From assembly GCF_023715705.1 (NCBI RefSeq), contig NZ_JAMBOS010000004.1, forward strand, positions 213,451 through 277,450: a stretch of 64,000 nt of DNA, given 5' to 3'. The position numbers and the translations under genes are program-made. Shown here piece after piece: positions 46,378 to 54,785 of the stretch. Position 1 is the first letter of the stretch. Every line of letters starts with the position of its first letter. The notes below the pieces were generated by a model. That model saw only the letters and a program-made list of their open reading frames with translations, was not told where the DNA came from and made no database searches. This DNA comes from Halalkalibacter oceani (GTDB lineage Bacteria; Bacillota; Bacilli; Bacillales; Bacillaceae_D).

Positions 46378-47397
46378 CTACATGCCGATATCCTTAAAGG
46401 TTGCCATTTCTCTCATCATTCGCGATGCGGCCTCGACAATCGGATAGGCGAGTGCCGCTCCTGTGCCTTCGCCAAGACGCAGATCGAGCTGGAGCAACGG
46501 CTTGCTCTGTAAATAAGCGGTAACAATGCGGTGACCATCTTCAACAGATTGGTGAGCGATCATTAAATAAGGATGGACTTCCGGTTCAAGCTTGGCAGCA
46601 ACAAGCGCCGCGGCTGAAGAAATGAAGCCGTCGATCAGGACAGGCACCCGCCGTGCCGCGCCTTCCAGTATAACACCAGCGAGCGTCGCGATTTCCAGGC
46701 CACCGACTTTCGCCAAAATGGATAGCGGCGGGGTTTGCGCGGTAATACCACGGTTTGTGAGCGCTTTTTCGATAATCGCAATTTTCTGCCGCTTCGTCTC
46801 CTGATTAATGCCGGTGCCGTATCCGACGACATCCTCGACCTTACTTCCGGTCATCGCGGCAGTTAACGCGCTTGAGGCCGACGTGTTGCCGATCCCCATC
46901 TCGCCGGTAATTAACAGGCGGTGACCTTGTTCAATTTGTGAAATAGCCAGCTGACGTCCGATCTTCAATGCGGAAGTGGCTTCCTCCTCCGTCATCGCAT
47001 CCTCATGAAGGAAATTCCCCGTGCCATAACGGATTTTATGATGGGCAATCGGCTGGTTGCCAAGGTCTTGATTTACACCGACATCGGCTACGGTAACGGT
47101 TGCGCCGATTTGACGGGCGAACACATTGATCGCCGCTCCCCCTTTCACAAAATTATCAATCATCAGCGCAGTTACTTCCTGTGGATACGCCGATACTCCT
47201 TCACTTACGATCCCATGGTCGGCCGCGGCGACGATAATCGCCGGTTTTTCGATCACAGGTTGAACCTCGCCGGTAATCCCGGCCAGCTGCACGGCCAGCT
47301 CCTCCACCCGGCCAAGGCTGCCAAGCGGCTTTGTCAGCTGATCAAGATGCGCCTTCGCCTGCTCGATTATTGCAAGATCAAATGGTTGAATCGTCAT
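46378..47397 (-). CDS. cobT: Nicotinate-nucleotide:dimethylbenzimidazole phosphoribosyltransferase
   Basis: Activates the lower ligand of vitamin B12. 339 residues; KPLGSLGRVEELAVQLAGI near the start, AADHGIVSEGVSAYPQEVT, ITGEMGIGNTSASSALTAAM and the C-terminal DLRLGEGTGAALAYPIVEAA with the catalytic glutamate are all CobT hallmarks. GAGG spacing favours the second ATG (47397). It is the last gene of the siroheme operon, which is unusual because the rest of corrin synthesis is absent here; it may salvage dimethylbenzimidazole. Confidence 0.93.
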   Translation of the reverse strand: MTIQPFDLAIIEQAKAHLDQLTKPLGSLGRVEELAVQLAGITGEVQPVIEKPAIIVAAADHGIVSEGVSAYPQEVTALMIDNFVKGGAAINVFARQIGATVTVADVGVNQDLGNQPIAHHKIRYGTGNFLHEDAMTEEEATSALKIGRQLAISQIEQGHRLLITGEMGIGNTSASSALTAAMTGSKVEDVVGYGTGINQETKRQKIAIIEKALTNRGITAQTPPLSILAKVGGLEIATLAGVILEGAARRVPVLIDGFISSAAALVAAKLEPEVHPYLMIAHQSVEDGHRIVTAYLQSKPLLQLDLRLGEGTGAALAYPIVEAASRMMREMATFKDIGM

Positions 47398-47412
47398 CAT
47401 ATCTTCCTCTTT

Positions 47413-48039
47413 TCAGTTGTTTCTTATCGCTTCTTCCAGCAGCAGTGTGAAGGAGCGTTCCCGTTCCGGCTGGCGGAGGAACTCTTCAGACGCCGCCTGT
47501 TGTAGGAGCCTTTTTCGCACTGACGCCGGAAGCCGACTGGAGAGCACCCGCTCGCGGACAGCCTCCAAAAAGGCTAAATCCTGTTCACTGTCCTCGGGGA
47601 GAGCCGCAACCAGCTTCTGTTTTATCTGCTTTGCATAGGTTGGACTGATTCCGCTTGTCGAAAGAGTAATCAGCAGCTTTCCTTTTTTCACGGTTAATGG
47701 AAACGTAAAGTCACTTAAAGCCGGGTCCGTGGCGACATACACCCATTGAGACTGCCGACGGTTTCGATAGAGAGCTTGATGGAGAGAATGGTCATCACTC
47801 GTCAGCAGCAGCAGGTCGGTTGAAAAGCTTTCTTCAGCGCTTACCGTTCTTTCAATCCAAGTAACTTCGCTGTGCTCAAGATAGCCAGTCAGGTCCGGAT
47901 CAAGGCGCGGTGAATAGATCACCACCTCAGTCACCCCTGCAGCCAGTAATTTCGGTAGATGCCGTGCCGCCACTTTTCCTGCACCGACAACAGTCACGCT
48001 TTTTCCTGTTAGATTGATCATCACCGGCAGCTGGTTCAT
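47413..48039 (-). CDS. sirC: Precorrin-2 dehydrogenase/siroheme synthase N-terminal-like (YlnF/SirC)
   Basis: NAD-dependent oxidation of precorrin-2 to sirohydrochlorin. 208 residues: Rossmann motif VTVVGAGKVAARHLPKLLAAG, LLLTSDDHSLHQALY, and a C-terminal dimerisation arm with SGISPTYAKQIKQKL. The start ATG overlaps the stop of the preceding gene in ATGA, indicating coupling. Longer than the 162-residue B. subtilis YlnF (length recalled from memory) because of an extended C-terminus. Confidence 0.88.
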   Translation of the reverse strand: MNQLPVMINLTGKSVTVVGAGKVAARHLPKLLAAGVTEVVIYSPRLDPDLTGYLEHSEVTWIERTVSAEESFSTDLLLLTSDDHSLHQALYRNRRQSQWVYVATDPALSDFTFPLTVKKGKLLITLSTSGISPTYAKQIKQKLVAALPEDSEQDLAFLEAVRERVLSSRLPASVRKRLLQQAASEEFLRQPERERSFTLLLEEAIRNN

Positions 48040-48848
48040 TGTTGCAGCCACTGCCTGTTCAGGTTTTCAGCCGGAAACGGCTCTGCCTCCAGCGCTTCTT
48101 GAACACGCTCGGCCAGCACATCAACCAGCCTGTCGTCAAAGCCAAGATAGTCACAAAGAATAAAGGACTTTTCCGTCCTTTTCGACCACTGCGCAAGCTG
48201 CTTTTCCAGCGTTTCCATCAACACGCCGGTAAATAGCAAATAAGGGATGACGTAAACCGTTTCATTCGGCAGACGAGTAACACGGGCAAGCCCTTCTTCG
48301 ACATTCGGGTGCGTCGCCGCCATAAAGCACACCTCCACGTCTGTTACCGGCGTAAATTCCCACACAAGCCTGGCAATCTTCATCAAATCGCTCGTCGCCT
48401 CCGGATCACTGCTCCCCCTGCCGACAAGCAAGAGCGAGACCGGCTGCCGTTCCTCATAGCGCGGCCGCGCCGCTGTCAGACTCATTCCGGCTTTTTTAAG
48501 GCGTGCTTTAATAATTTCAATAATCGTCGCCTCAATTCCCATCGGCCGACCATATGTAAAACTCACATCCGGATATTGCGCGCGCTGGCGTTCGATTTCC
48601 TGCGGAATATCAACTTTGGCGTGCATCGCTGTTAATAAAAGAACAGGGACGACAGCAATCCTCGTTGCCCCTTGCTTTATACAGGTCCGCACTCCTTCCG
48701 TGATATCCGGGTCAGCCAGTTCCAAAAAACAGCATTCCTGGATGGCGACCTGCGGATGTGCCGCTTTTGTTTTTTCCACAAAATTACGTAACTCATCATT
48801 TCCTGCCTGCACACGGCTTCCATGTCCGATATAAAGAATCGCCTGCAT
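48036..48848 (-). CDS. sirB: Sirohydrochlorin chelatase, two-domain CbiX/SirB type
   Basis: Inserts Fe2+ into sirohydrochlorin to give siroheme (CbiX homologues insert cobalt). 270 residues in two half-domains: IGHGSRVQAGNDEL with the metal-binding His near residue 8 and VPVLLLTAMHAKVDIPQEI near residue 76, then LLVGRGSSDPEATSDL and YVIPYLLFTGVLMETLEKQL. GGAAGGGTG precedes the ATG; the gap from cobA is one base. In B. subtilis this is YlnE. Cobalt specificity cannot be excluded, notably with cobT in the operon. Confidence 0.88.
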   Translation of the reverse strand: MQAILYIGHGSRVQAGNDELRNFVEKTKAAHPQVAIQECCFLELADPDITEGVRTCIKQGATRIAVVPVLLLTAMHAKVDIPQEIERQRAQYPDVSFTYGRPMGIEATIIEIIKARLKKAGMSLTAARPRYEERQPVSLLLVGRGSSDPEATSDLMKIARLVWEFTPVTDVEVCFMAATHPNVEEGLARVTRLPNETVYVIPYLLFTGVLMETLEKQLAQWSKRTEKSFILCDYLGFDDRLVDVLAERVQEALEAEPFPAENLNRQWLQQ

Positions 48849-48849
48849 T

Positions 48850-50322
48850 CTACACCCTTCCTTTTGCCAATTGAGCCTTCATTAATGCTTCGCGCAAAGC
48901 TTCCCGCGCCGGCTCCTGTAACGTTTCCGTAATCTCATATCCTAAACGCTGCGCCTCGTTTGCCGAAGCCGGTCCGAAGCAAATCACCGCCGCCCGCGAA
49001 GAGAGGCTTGCCGGCGTCTGCGAGCACGCTTTGATTTCTTCCGTCACGACGCGAACCGCTTCGGCGCTCGGGAACACGATCGTATCAATCCGGTCTTCCT
49101 CCAGTAAGCGTCGGCACGTCATATGCGATTGCGCGACGACGGTTTCACGGTGGGAGCGGCAAAATTGATAGCTTCCGTAATCGGGGAGCAGTCTCTCCCC
49201 AACCTTTTTTTCGCCAATGACCAGCCGTTTTCCTTGCTGGTGAGGAGTCAGCTTAGTTACAGGATAAGCGAGACAGGCATAACTTTCAATTGCTTTCACC
49301 GACTTTCCGGAAGCCCCGTACAAGTCAGCCGTTAAAGAACGAATATCGACCCGCTGCTCCTTCAGCCTCGCGAAGAACCAGTGGACACTGGCCGGCGAAT
49401 GAAAGATGATCTCCTGAAACTCTGCGAATGAAGGAACAGGCGCCGATTCCCAGATCGTTTGGAAGCGTGGGTATTCAAACACCGTCGCCCCGAGCCCGGT
49501 TAATTGCGCGGCAATTTCGCTTTTTCCCCCACCTGTTCGCGCAAACAGAATATGCATACCGAAGAGGGGCTGTCGTTCAAACCAGCTCTCCTTCGTCCGC
49601 AGCTTGGCAACATCGCCGATTAACGTAATCGCCGGATTGGAAAAGCCGACGCGACGAGCCTCGTCGCTAATCGTCGCAATCGTCCCCTCAAGCACCTTCT
49701 GCTTTCCAAGCGTCCCCCATTGAATGAGCAGAACCGGCGTTTGTCCAGGCTTTCCATGTGCGAGTAGCTGCTCGCAAATATAAGGCAGGTTTTTCACCCC
49801 CATATAAAAGGCAATTGTATCGATTGTCGCCAGCCCACGCCAATCGAGCAATGGCTGACCATTGTCCGATTTATCATGGCCGGTAACCATCGCGAACGAT
49901 GCTCCATGATCACGGTGGGTAACCGGAACACCGGCATATGTCGCCGCGCCAATCCCCGCCGTAATACCCGGAACAATTTCATATGGAATCCCGGCCTGCT
50001 CCAGCGCCTGCACTTCCTCCCCGACCCGGCCGAACACACTCGGATCTCCTCCCTTTAGACGGACGACCCGCTTTCCAGCCTGACTGTATGTGACAAGCAG
50101 CTCATTGATGGACTCCTGGCGAAGCAAATGGCGATCAGGCAGCTTGCCGCAATAGACAAACTCAGCTTCCGGCTTGGCGAGCTCGAGCAAAAGCGGATTG
50201 ACGAGGCGGTCGTACAAAATGACATCCGCTTCTTTGATAACCTGTTCGCCTTTTAGCGTCAGAAGCCTTACATCTCCCGGTCCTGCACCGACTAAAAACA
50301 CATAGCCTTTTTGCTCTCCCAT
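48850..50322 (-). CDS. cobA: Uroporphyrinogen-III C-methyltransferase fused to uroporphyrinogen-III synthase
   Basis: 490 residues. N-terminal half (to about 245) is the SAM-dependent methyltransferase: VFLVGAGPGDVRLLTLKG, VRLKGGDPSVFGRVGEEV, and ATYAGVPVTHRDHGASFAMVTGHDK, AFYMGVKNLPYI. The rest is a HemD-like uroporphyrinogen-III synthase domain starting at LFARTGGGKSEIAAQL with an AVICFGPASANEAQRLGY motif. It makes precorrin-2 for the two genes downstream. ATG 50322 fits GAGGAG at its usual distance; the TTG at 50328 is unnecessary. CobA-HemD fusions occur in several Firmicutes. Confidence 0.92.
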   Translation of the reverse strand: MGEQKGYVFLVGAGPGDVRLLTLKGEQVIKEADVILYDRLVNPLLLELAKPEAEFVYCGKLPDRHLLRQESINELLVTYSQAGKRVVRLKGGDPSVFGRVGEEVQALEQAGIPYEIVPGITAGIGAATYAGVPVTHRDHGASFAMVTGHDKSDNGQPLLDWRGLATIDTIAFYMGVKNLPYICEQLLAHGKPGQTPVLLIQWGTLGKQKVLEGTIATISDEARRVGFSNPAITLIGDVAKLRTKESWFERQPLFGMHILFARTGGGKSEIAAQLTGLGATVFEYPRFQTIWESAPVPSFAEFQEIIFHSPASVHWFFARLKEQRVDIRSLTADLYGASGKSVKAIESYACLAYPVTKLTPHQQGKRLVIGEKKVGERLLPDYGSYQFCRSHRETVVAQSHMTCRRLLEEDRIDTIVFPSAEAVRVVTEEIKACSQTPASLSSRAAVICFGPASANEAQRLGYEITETLQEPAREALREALMKAQLAKGRV

Positions 50323-50450
50323 TTCCAACTCCTCATTTCTGTATGAAATCTTTGATAAGTCCGACTTTTTTTATAAGTTTTATCAAGTATAATACAACAA
50401 ATGGATAATCACAATACAGGAATTGAACAAAAATCACCTTCTAAAAAAAA

Positions 50451-50467
50451 TGTAAGATTATCTAACA
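50451..50467 (+). promoter_or_regulatory. TnrA/GlnR box upstream of tnrA
   Basis: TGTAAGATTATCTAACA is a full match to TGTNANAWWWTNTNACA. It is centred about 51 bases before the predicted start (TATGAT at 50498-50503), the spacing for activation by TnrA. Confidence 0.8.
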
Positions 50468-50561
50468 TGGATGAACACTTCTTTACACTCAATGTGATAT
50501 GATATGGCAAAAGGTCCGAACATTCCAACGAGAAAAACAGCAGATGGCGGGGGTGGTGACA

Positions 50562-50864
50562 ATGTCCTACAAAGATAAAAAGGTAATTACGATTGGGATG
50601 GTGAGTGAGTTAACCGGACTGTCTGAGCGTAAGATCCGCTACTACGAGGAGCGAAAATTAATTTATCCCGAGCGTTCCAAAGGCGGAACGAGAAAATACT
50701 CTTTCCTTGATGTCGAAAGACTCGTTGATATTGCCAATAAGATGGAAGATGGCATGCAGACATTTGAAATTAGACGTATGGAGCAAAAACAGATGCAAAA
50801 GCAGGAAGTACGGGAAAGAATGTTGCGTGGTCAGTTGAATGCTGCGTTCAACATGCGAAAATAA
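50562..50864 (+). CDS. tnrA: Nitrogen regulator TnrA (MerR-type)
   Basis: 100 residues. Winged helix MerR domain reading [20 protein letters not shown] and [20 protein letters not shown], very close to B. subtilis TnrA from memory, ending in [13 protein letters not shown], which corresponds to the C-terminal glutamine-synthetase-interacting tail. I use ATG 50562; the frame extends upstream to 50499 without a ribosome site. TnrA activates nitrogen-limitation genes and is released from feedback-inhibited glutamine synthetase. Divergent from the cobA operon. Confidence 0.93.
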   Translation: MSYKDKKVITIGMVSELTGLSERKIRYYEERKLIYPERSKGGTRKYSFLDVERLVDIANKMEDGMQTFEIRRMEQKQMQKQEVRERMLRGQLNAAFNMRK

Positions 50865-50872
50865 AATACGCT

Positions 50873-50916
50873 AGAGAGGGTGCCGTAAAAGTGTCGACTT
50901 TTACGGCACCCTCTCT
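50873..50916 (+). terminator. 20-bp terminator after tnrA
   Basis: AGAGAGGGTGCCGTAAAAGT and its exact complement around a four-base loop, followed by TTTG. Confidence 0.85.
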
Positions 50917-50926
50917 TTGTGCGCCA

Positions 50927-50965
50927 GGGCGCGCCAAAAGGAAATACAATCCATTTGGCGCGCCC
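50927..50965. repeat. Second hairpin after tnrA, GGGCGCGCC arms
   Basis: GGGCGCGCCAAA (50927-50938) pairs exactly with 50954-50965 around a 15-base loop. It stands only 10 bases after the tnrA terminator and may be a second structure or a mobile palindrome. Confidence 0.55.
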
Positions 50966-51039
50966 TTACTTTTTCACTCATAGAAAAAAGTCTCCTATGG
51001 CAAACTAGCCAAAAGATCAAGAAATGAGGGACTTTTGAA

Positions 51040-51852
51040 ATGCCACGTCTGATACAGGTTACCTTGCTCTTGTTTGCCCTATTGACCGTCTGCTATATGC
51101 CTTTGCCGCTTTCCGTCGCGGAACAGAACCAGGTTGCGATTATTATTGATGATTTCGGCGGGAACGTGAAGGGAGTCGACGATTTTCTGACAGGAGAGAT
51201 TCCGATCACTGCGGCGATTATGCCGTTTCAGCCCTTTTCGACTGAGCAGGCGGAGCGGGCCCATCAAGCCGGGCTTGAGGTGATTATTCATATGCCGATG
51301 GAGCCAAAAAGAGGAAAAGCCTCCTGGCTCGGTCCGAAGGCGATCACCAGTCAATTATCCGATGATGAAATTCGCATCCGTGTCCGTGAAGCGATTGCCG
51401 ATATCCCCCATGCAAAAGGGATCAACAATCATATGGGTTCTAAAATCGTCGAAAATGAACATATCGTCAGGGTCATCCTCGAAGAAGCGAAAGCCCATAA
51501 TCTCTATGTCATTGACAGCGGGACAAGTCCTCGTTCAATGATTCCCAAAGTAGCCGAGGAGCTGGGCATCCCTTATGCAACGCGGCATATTTTTCTCGAT
51601 GATACGATGTCCTCCCGCGTTCATGTCCGTAAACAGATGACCTCGCTTCTCAAGGTCGTGGAAAAGCAGCATAAGGCGATCGGCATTGGTCATGTCGGCA
51701 TAAAAGGAAACGAGACATTTGCCGGCATCAGTCATGCCCTTCCGATCTTTAAAGAAAACAGGGTCGACATCGTCCCCGCCTCCCACCTGCTTGATTCACC
51801 AATTGATAAAGACTATCAATTTTTTTGGCAACAGCAATTGAAGGAGGAATAG
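51040..51852 (+). CDS. Divergent polysaccharide deacetylase family protein (YibQ-like)
   Basis: 270 residues with an N-terminal signal peptide (to about residue 28). [19 protein letters not shown] and [20 protein letters not shown] then [12 protein letters not shown], and [14 protein letters not shown] give the divergent-deacetylase (DUF610) pattern; the histidine pair HMPMEP/NNHMGS probably replaces the classical NodB metal site. Secreted or membrane-associated, acting on cell-wall or spore polysaccharide by inference. The next gene follows three bases after the stop. Confidence 0.87.
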   Translation: MPRLIQVTLLLFALLTVCYMPLPLSVAEQNQVAIIIDDFGGNVKGVDDFLTGEIPITAAIMPFQPFSTEQAERAHQAGLEVIIHMPMEPKRGKASWLGPKAITSQLSDDEIRIRVREAIADIPHAKGINNHMGSKIVENEHIVRVILEEAKAHNLYVIDSGTSPRSMIPKVAEELGIPYATRHIFLDDTMSSRVHVRKQMTSLLKVVEKQHKAIGIGHVGIKGNETFAGISHALPIFKENRVDIVPASHLLDSPIDKDYQFFWQQQLKEE

Positions 51853-51855
51853 CAG

Positions 51856-52428
51856 ATGGCAAATCAACTTAAAGACAAGCCTCTGATCTGGTCTTTTGCG
51901 GCAAACGATCAGACGGAGGTGACCCTGCGCCCTGTCGAGAAAAGCGATGCCGGTGCGATCATCGCTTCAGCCGCCGGAATCGTGTCACAGGGCACCTATC
52001 TTCAAAAGGAGCGTGTCCACACCCTTGCCGAAGAGGAAGCCTTTATTGAGCAAATTGTCCGAAAAGACAATATGTATATCGTCGTTGAGATTGCCGAAAC
52101 GGTACAGGGTGTCGCCCGCGTATTGCGGGGGGAACTGGCGATGAAGCGGCATACGGGCCTGTATCGGATGTGGCTTGACGACGGCGCCCAAGGAAAAGGA
52201 ATTGGAAAGAAGGTATTGGAATATACACTAGCCTGGTGCCGGCTGCACCGGCTTCATAAGCTTTGTCTGACTGTCTTTTCCACAAATGAAGTCGCCAAAC
52301 GATTGTATGAAAAAGCCGGCTTTATCACGGAAGGCGTGCAGAAGGAACAAGTATGGCTTGGAGAACAGTTTGCTGATGAAATTTTTATGGCCTATTTTTT
52401 TGACGAAGGCTCGACTACTTTTGAATAA
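51856..52428 (+). CDS. GNAT family N-acetyltransferase
   Basis: 190 residues. Standard GNAT order: VTLRPVEKSDAGAI at the start, VVEIAETVQGVARVLRG in strand beta 4, the acetyl-CoA loop DGAQGKGIGKKVLEYTLAWC near residues 107-126, and FSTNEVAKRLYEKAGFITEG at the C-terminus. GGAGG is well spaced before the ATG. The acceptor substrate is unknown. Three bases downstream of the deacetylase gene, so in the same operon. Confidence 0.88.
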   Translation: MANQLKDKPLIWSFAANDQTEVTLRPVEKSDAGAIIASAAGIVSQGTYLQKERVHTLAEEEAFIEQIVRKDNMYIVVEIAETVQGVARVLRGELAMKRHTGLYRMWLDDGAQGKGIGKKVLEYTLAWCRLHRLHKLCLTVFSTNEVAKRLYEKAGFITEGVQKEQVWLGEQFADEIFMAYFFDEGSTTFE

Positions 52429-52454
52429 ATCACCGGGAAAGGATGACAACAGGA

Positions 52455-54284
52455 ATGATGTGGCGAATGGCAAAAACTGTACTTATTGTTGGAATTATTG
52501 GACTTGGCCTGGCGATCATCGGCAGAACGCTAATTGCCGATAATCAATACTCGATCCAAACAAAGGATATACCGCAAACGCTTGAAAACACAGCGATGGA
52601 TAAGCTGATGGCTGAGGATCTGGCGATGACAACCTCGCTCTTTTTGAAGCAGCTGTCCGCACAAATGCAGCGCTGGGCGGATTCTAGTCAAAAGGATGAA
52701 TTACCGGAAAAATTCTCAGAGGAAATTAACGAGCACCCCCATTTCCACGGCTTTGCAATTTTAGACGAGAAAGACGTAGAGGTCGAGGTTGGCGAGATTG
52801 AGCGCCTTGACGCCTCAAAGCTGACGCATACTCATATGAACAGCCGCTTCTCAGACCCTTATTCAGTAGACGGCAAACAGTATATGCTGATGGGAGAAAA
52901 GCTTCAGGATGGGCGGACGGTGCTTGGTGAAATTGATCTCACCTTCGTCCAACAGTTCGTTAAGGATTTGGCATTTGTCGCCGACGCGAACGGCAGCTTT
53001 TTCGTTTCCGGAGCCGACCCTGATATCGGCTGGAAGACAACCGATGACATGCCGGAGAACTTGCAGGCCGAAATCGTTCCCGAACTTGGCTGGCAAATCG
53101 TCGTCCAGTCTGATAACCAAAAGCCTGAACATTTACAGCATACCTATCACGAAAATCAGGCCGTCATTAAATTCAAGCGGCCTTTGGCAGCGGCGGACTG
53201 GTTTGCCGCCCAGGAAAATTTAATTGTGAAAGAAAACCATGATCCCTTCTATGTCGTCGAATCGCCGACTGAATCGACCGAGGAATTAATCGGCCGGCTT
53301 CGACGCGAATACGATTTAGAAATCGCTGAACCGAATTATATTTTTACCAAGCAAAACCTTTTGCTTTCAACGGTCCCGGAGAAGGAAGAGCCGGCAAGAC
53401 CGAGACAGCGGGTCGCGGCTGAAGGTGCGGTGCCGAATGATGAATTTTTCCAGCCTTATCAATGGAACCTGAATCAAATTTATGCAAGCCAGGGCTGGAA
53501 TCTGTCAGGCGGCGAGGATGTCACGATTGCCGTGCTCGATACCGGTGTTGACCCGAACCATCTTGATTTAAAGGATAAGCTTTTACCTGGCTTCAATGCC
53601 TTTGATGAAAGTGACGATGTTTCCGACAGTCACGGCCATGGCACCCATGTCGCCGGAATTGCTGCGGCTCTCACGAACAACGTAACCGGTATCGCCGGCG
53701 TTTCCTGGAAAAGTCAAATTCTCCCTGTGAAAGTGTTAAACGAAAAAGGGGAAGGCTCCTCGTTCGAGGTGGCGAAAGGGATTTATTGGGCGGTTGACCA
53801 CGGGGCCGATGTCATTAATATGAGCCTCGGTGACTATTATGACTCCGAGGCGCTACATGACGCGATTCGATACGCTTATGAACAGGACGTTGTATTAATC
53901 ACTGCTTCGGGAAATGACAATGTCGAAGACCCGATGTATCCATCACGCTACGATGAAGTACTGACTGTAGCGGCTGTTGATGATACGCGAAACCGAGCCT
54001 TCTTTTCGAATTACGGTCAGCACGTCGATGTCGCCGCGCCCGGGGAGCATATCCCTAGCCTGTTTCCAGACAATAACTATACGGTCATGTCAGGAACGTC
54101 GATGGCAGCGCCGCATGTCGCCGGACTGGCCGGCCTCATCCGCGCCTTGCGTCCGGACCTGACGAATCAGGAAGTGTATGATGTGATCACTTCCACCGCC
54201 GAGGATCTCGGCACCGCAGGCCATGATCCATATTACGGCTTCGGTGAAATCAATATCGTCGCAGCGCTCGAATCGGTTTCTTAA
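52455..54284 (+). CDS. Membrane-anchored subtilisin-like (S8) protease
   Basis: About 609 residues. One N-terminal membrane helix (KTVLIVGIIGLGLAIIGRTL), an external region of about 280 residues without close family, then a pro-domain-like stretch (FYVVESPTESTEELIGRL) and the catalytic domain. Triad: Asp in AVLDTGVDPN, His in SHGHGTHVAGIA, Ser in SGTSMAAPHVAGLAG, with oxyanion Asn in TASGNDN. No classical cleavage site follows the helix, so it is probably an anchored, extracytoplasmic enzyme. Start uncertain: ATG 52443, 52455 or 52458. It follows the GNAT gene by 26 bases. Confidence 0.9.
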   Translation: MMWRMAKTVLIVGIIGLGLAIIGRTLIADNQYSIQTKDIPQTLENTAMDKLMAEDLAMTTSLFLKQLSAQMQRWADSSQKDELPEKFSEEINEHPHFHGFAILDEKDVEVEVGEIERLDASKLTHTHMNSRFSDPYSVDGKQYMLMGEKLQDGRTVLGEIDLTFVQQFVKDLAFVADANGSFFVSGADPDIGWKTTDDMPENLQAEIVPELGWQIVVQSDNQKPEHLQHTYHENQAVIKFKRPLAAADWFAAQENLIVKENHDPFYVVESPTESTEELIGRLRREYDLEIAEPNYIFTKQNLLLSTVPEKEEPARPRQRVAAEGAVPNDEFFQPYQWNLNQIYASQGWNLSGGEDVTIAVLDTGVDPNHLDLKDKLLPGFNAFDESDDVSDSHGHGTHVAGIAAALTNNVTGIAGVSWKSQILPVKVLNEKGEGSSFEVAKGIYWAVDHGADVINMSLGDYYDSEALHDAIRYAYEQDVVLITASGNDNVEDPMYPSRYDEVLTVAAVDDTRNRAFFSNYGQHVDVAAPGEHIPSLFPDNNYTVMSGTSMAAPHVAGLAGLIRALRPDLTNQEVYDVITSTAEDLGTAGHDPYYGFGEINIVAALESVS

Positions 54285-54302
54285 GATAAGTGTCAAAAAA
54301 AG

Positions 54303-54342
54303 AAGCTGCTGAAAAAGTGAAAATCTCCTTTTTCAGCAGCTT
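54303..54342 (+). terminator. Terminator after the S8 protease gene
   Basis: AAGCTGCTGAAAAAG pairs exactly with CTTTTTCAGCAGCTT, 18 bases after the stop; only a short T-run follows. Confidence 0.75.
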
Positions 54343-54349
54343 TGTCAGC

Positions 54350-54588
54350 CTCCAAACCCTTGCAGCGGCTCCGTTCTGCGCCAATCCCCAACCGAAGAAA
54401 CGGTTGGGGATTTTAAAAGAGGCCCAGACTTCGCACCCTGCTTCGAGCTTAAGAATTAACTTCTATACTATTGGCAATCGCTCCGCACGCTGCCCGTCTG
54501 TTAGGAAAAATCCGCTCCTAACAGACTTCAAACCCTTGCAGCGGCTCCGCTAATTGCTTATAAGGTTGTGCCCGTTCGGGCACAACCT
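54350..54588. repeat. Cluster of hairpins and repeats between convergent genes
   Basis: A 20-base direct repeat beginning CAAACCCTTGCAGCGG occurs twice (about 54354 and 54528). Three perfect hairpins are interspersed: AATCCCCAACCG near 54393, GTCTGTTAGGA near 54508, and TAAGGTTGTGCCCG near 54561. A GGCAATCGCTCCGCACGCTG element at 54473-54492 resembles the repeat near 59395. No gene in 303 bases. Confidence 0.65.
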
Positions 54589-54785
54589 TATACCATAAAC
54601 GCGGCTGTTTTGCGTAGTGGCTTTTTTTCGAGCAGGGTAATTTCCCCAATCTCCGGGAGCTTGAGGAAGCATTTTTCGACTTCCTGTTCAGCGGCGGTAA
54701 AGGCCGCTTCCTCGGAGTCCGCGGCGACGATCACTGTTACGCTTTTGTCTGCAAGATCGACTTCAAATTTATAAAGGTAGCGCAT
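54588..54785 (-). CDS. DUF3906 family protein
   Basis: 65 residues of a conserved, uncharacterised family: RYLYKFEVDLADKSVTVIV, then EEAAFTAAEQEVEKCFLKLP and EITLLEKKPLRK. Start ATG overlaps the sulphite reductase stop as TGATG, so the two are coupled, as DUF3906 genes usually are in Bacillus sulphate operons. Function unknown. Confidence 0.88.
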   Translation of the reverse strand: MRYLYKFEVDLADKSVTVIVAADSEEAAFTAAEQEVEKCFLKLPEIGEITLLEKKPLRKTAAFMV

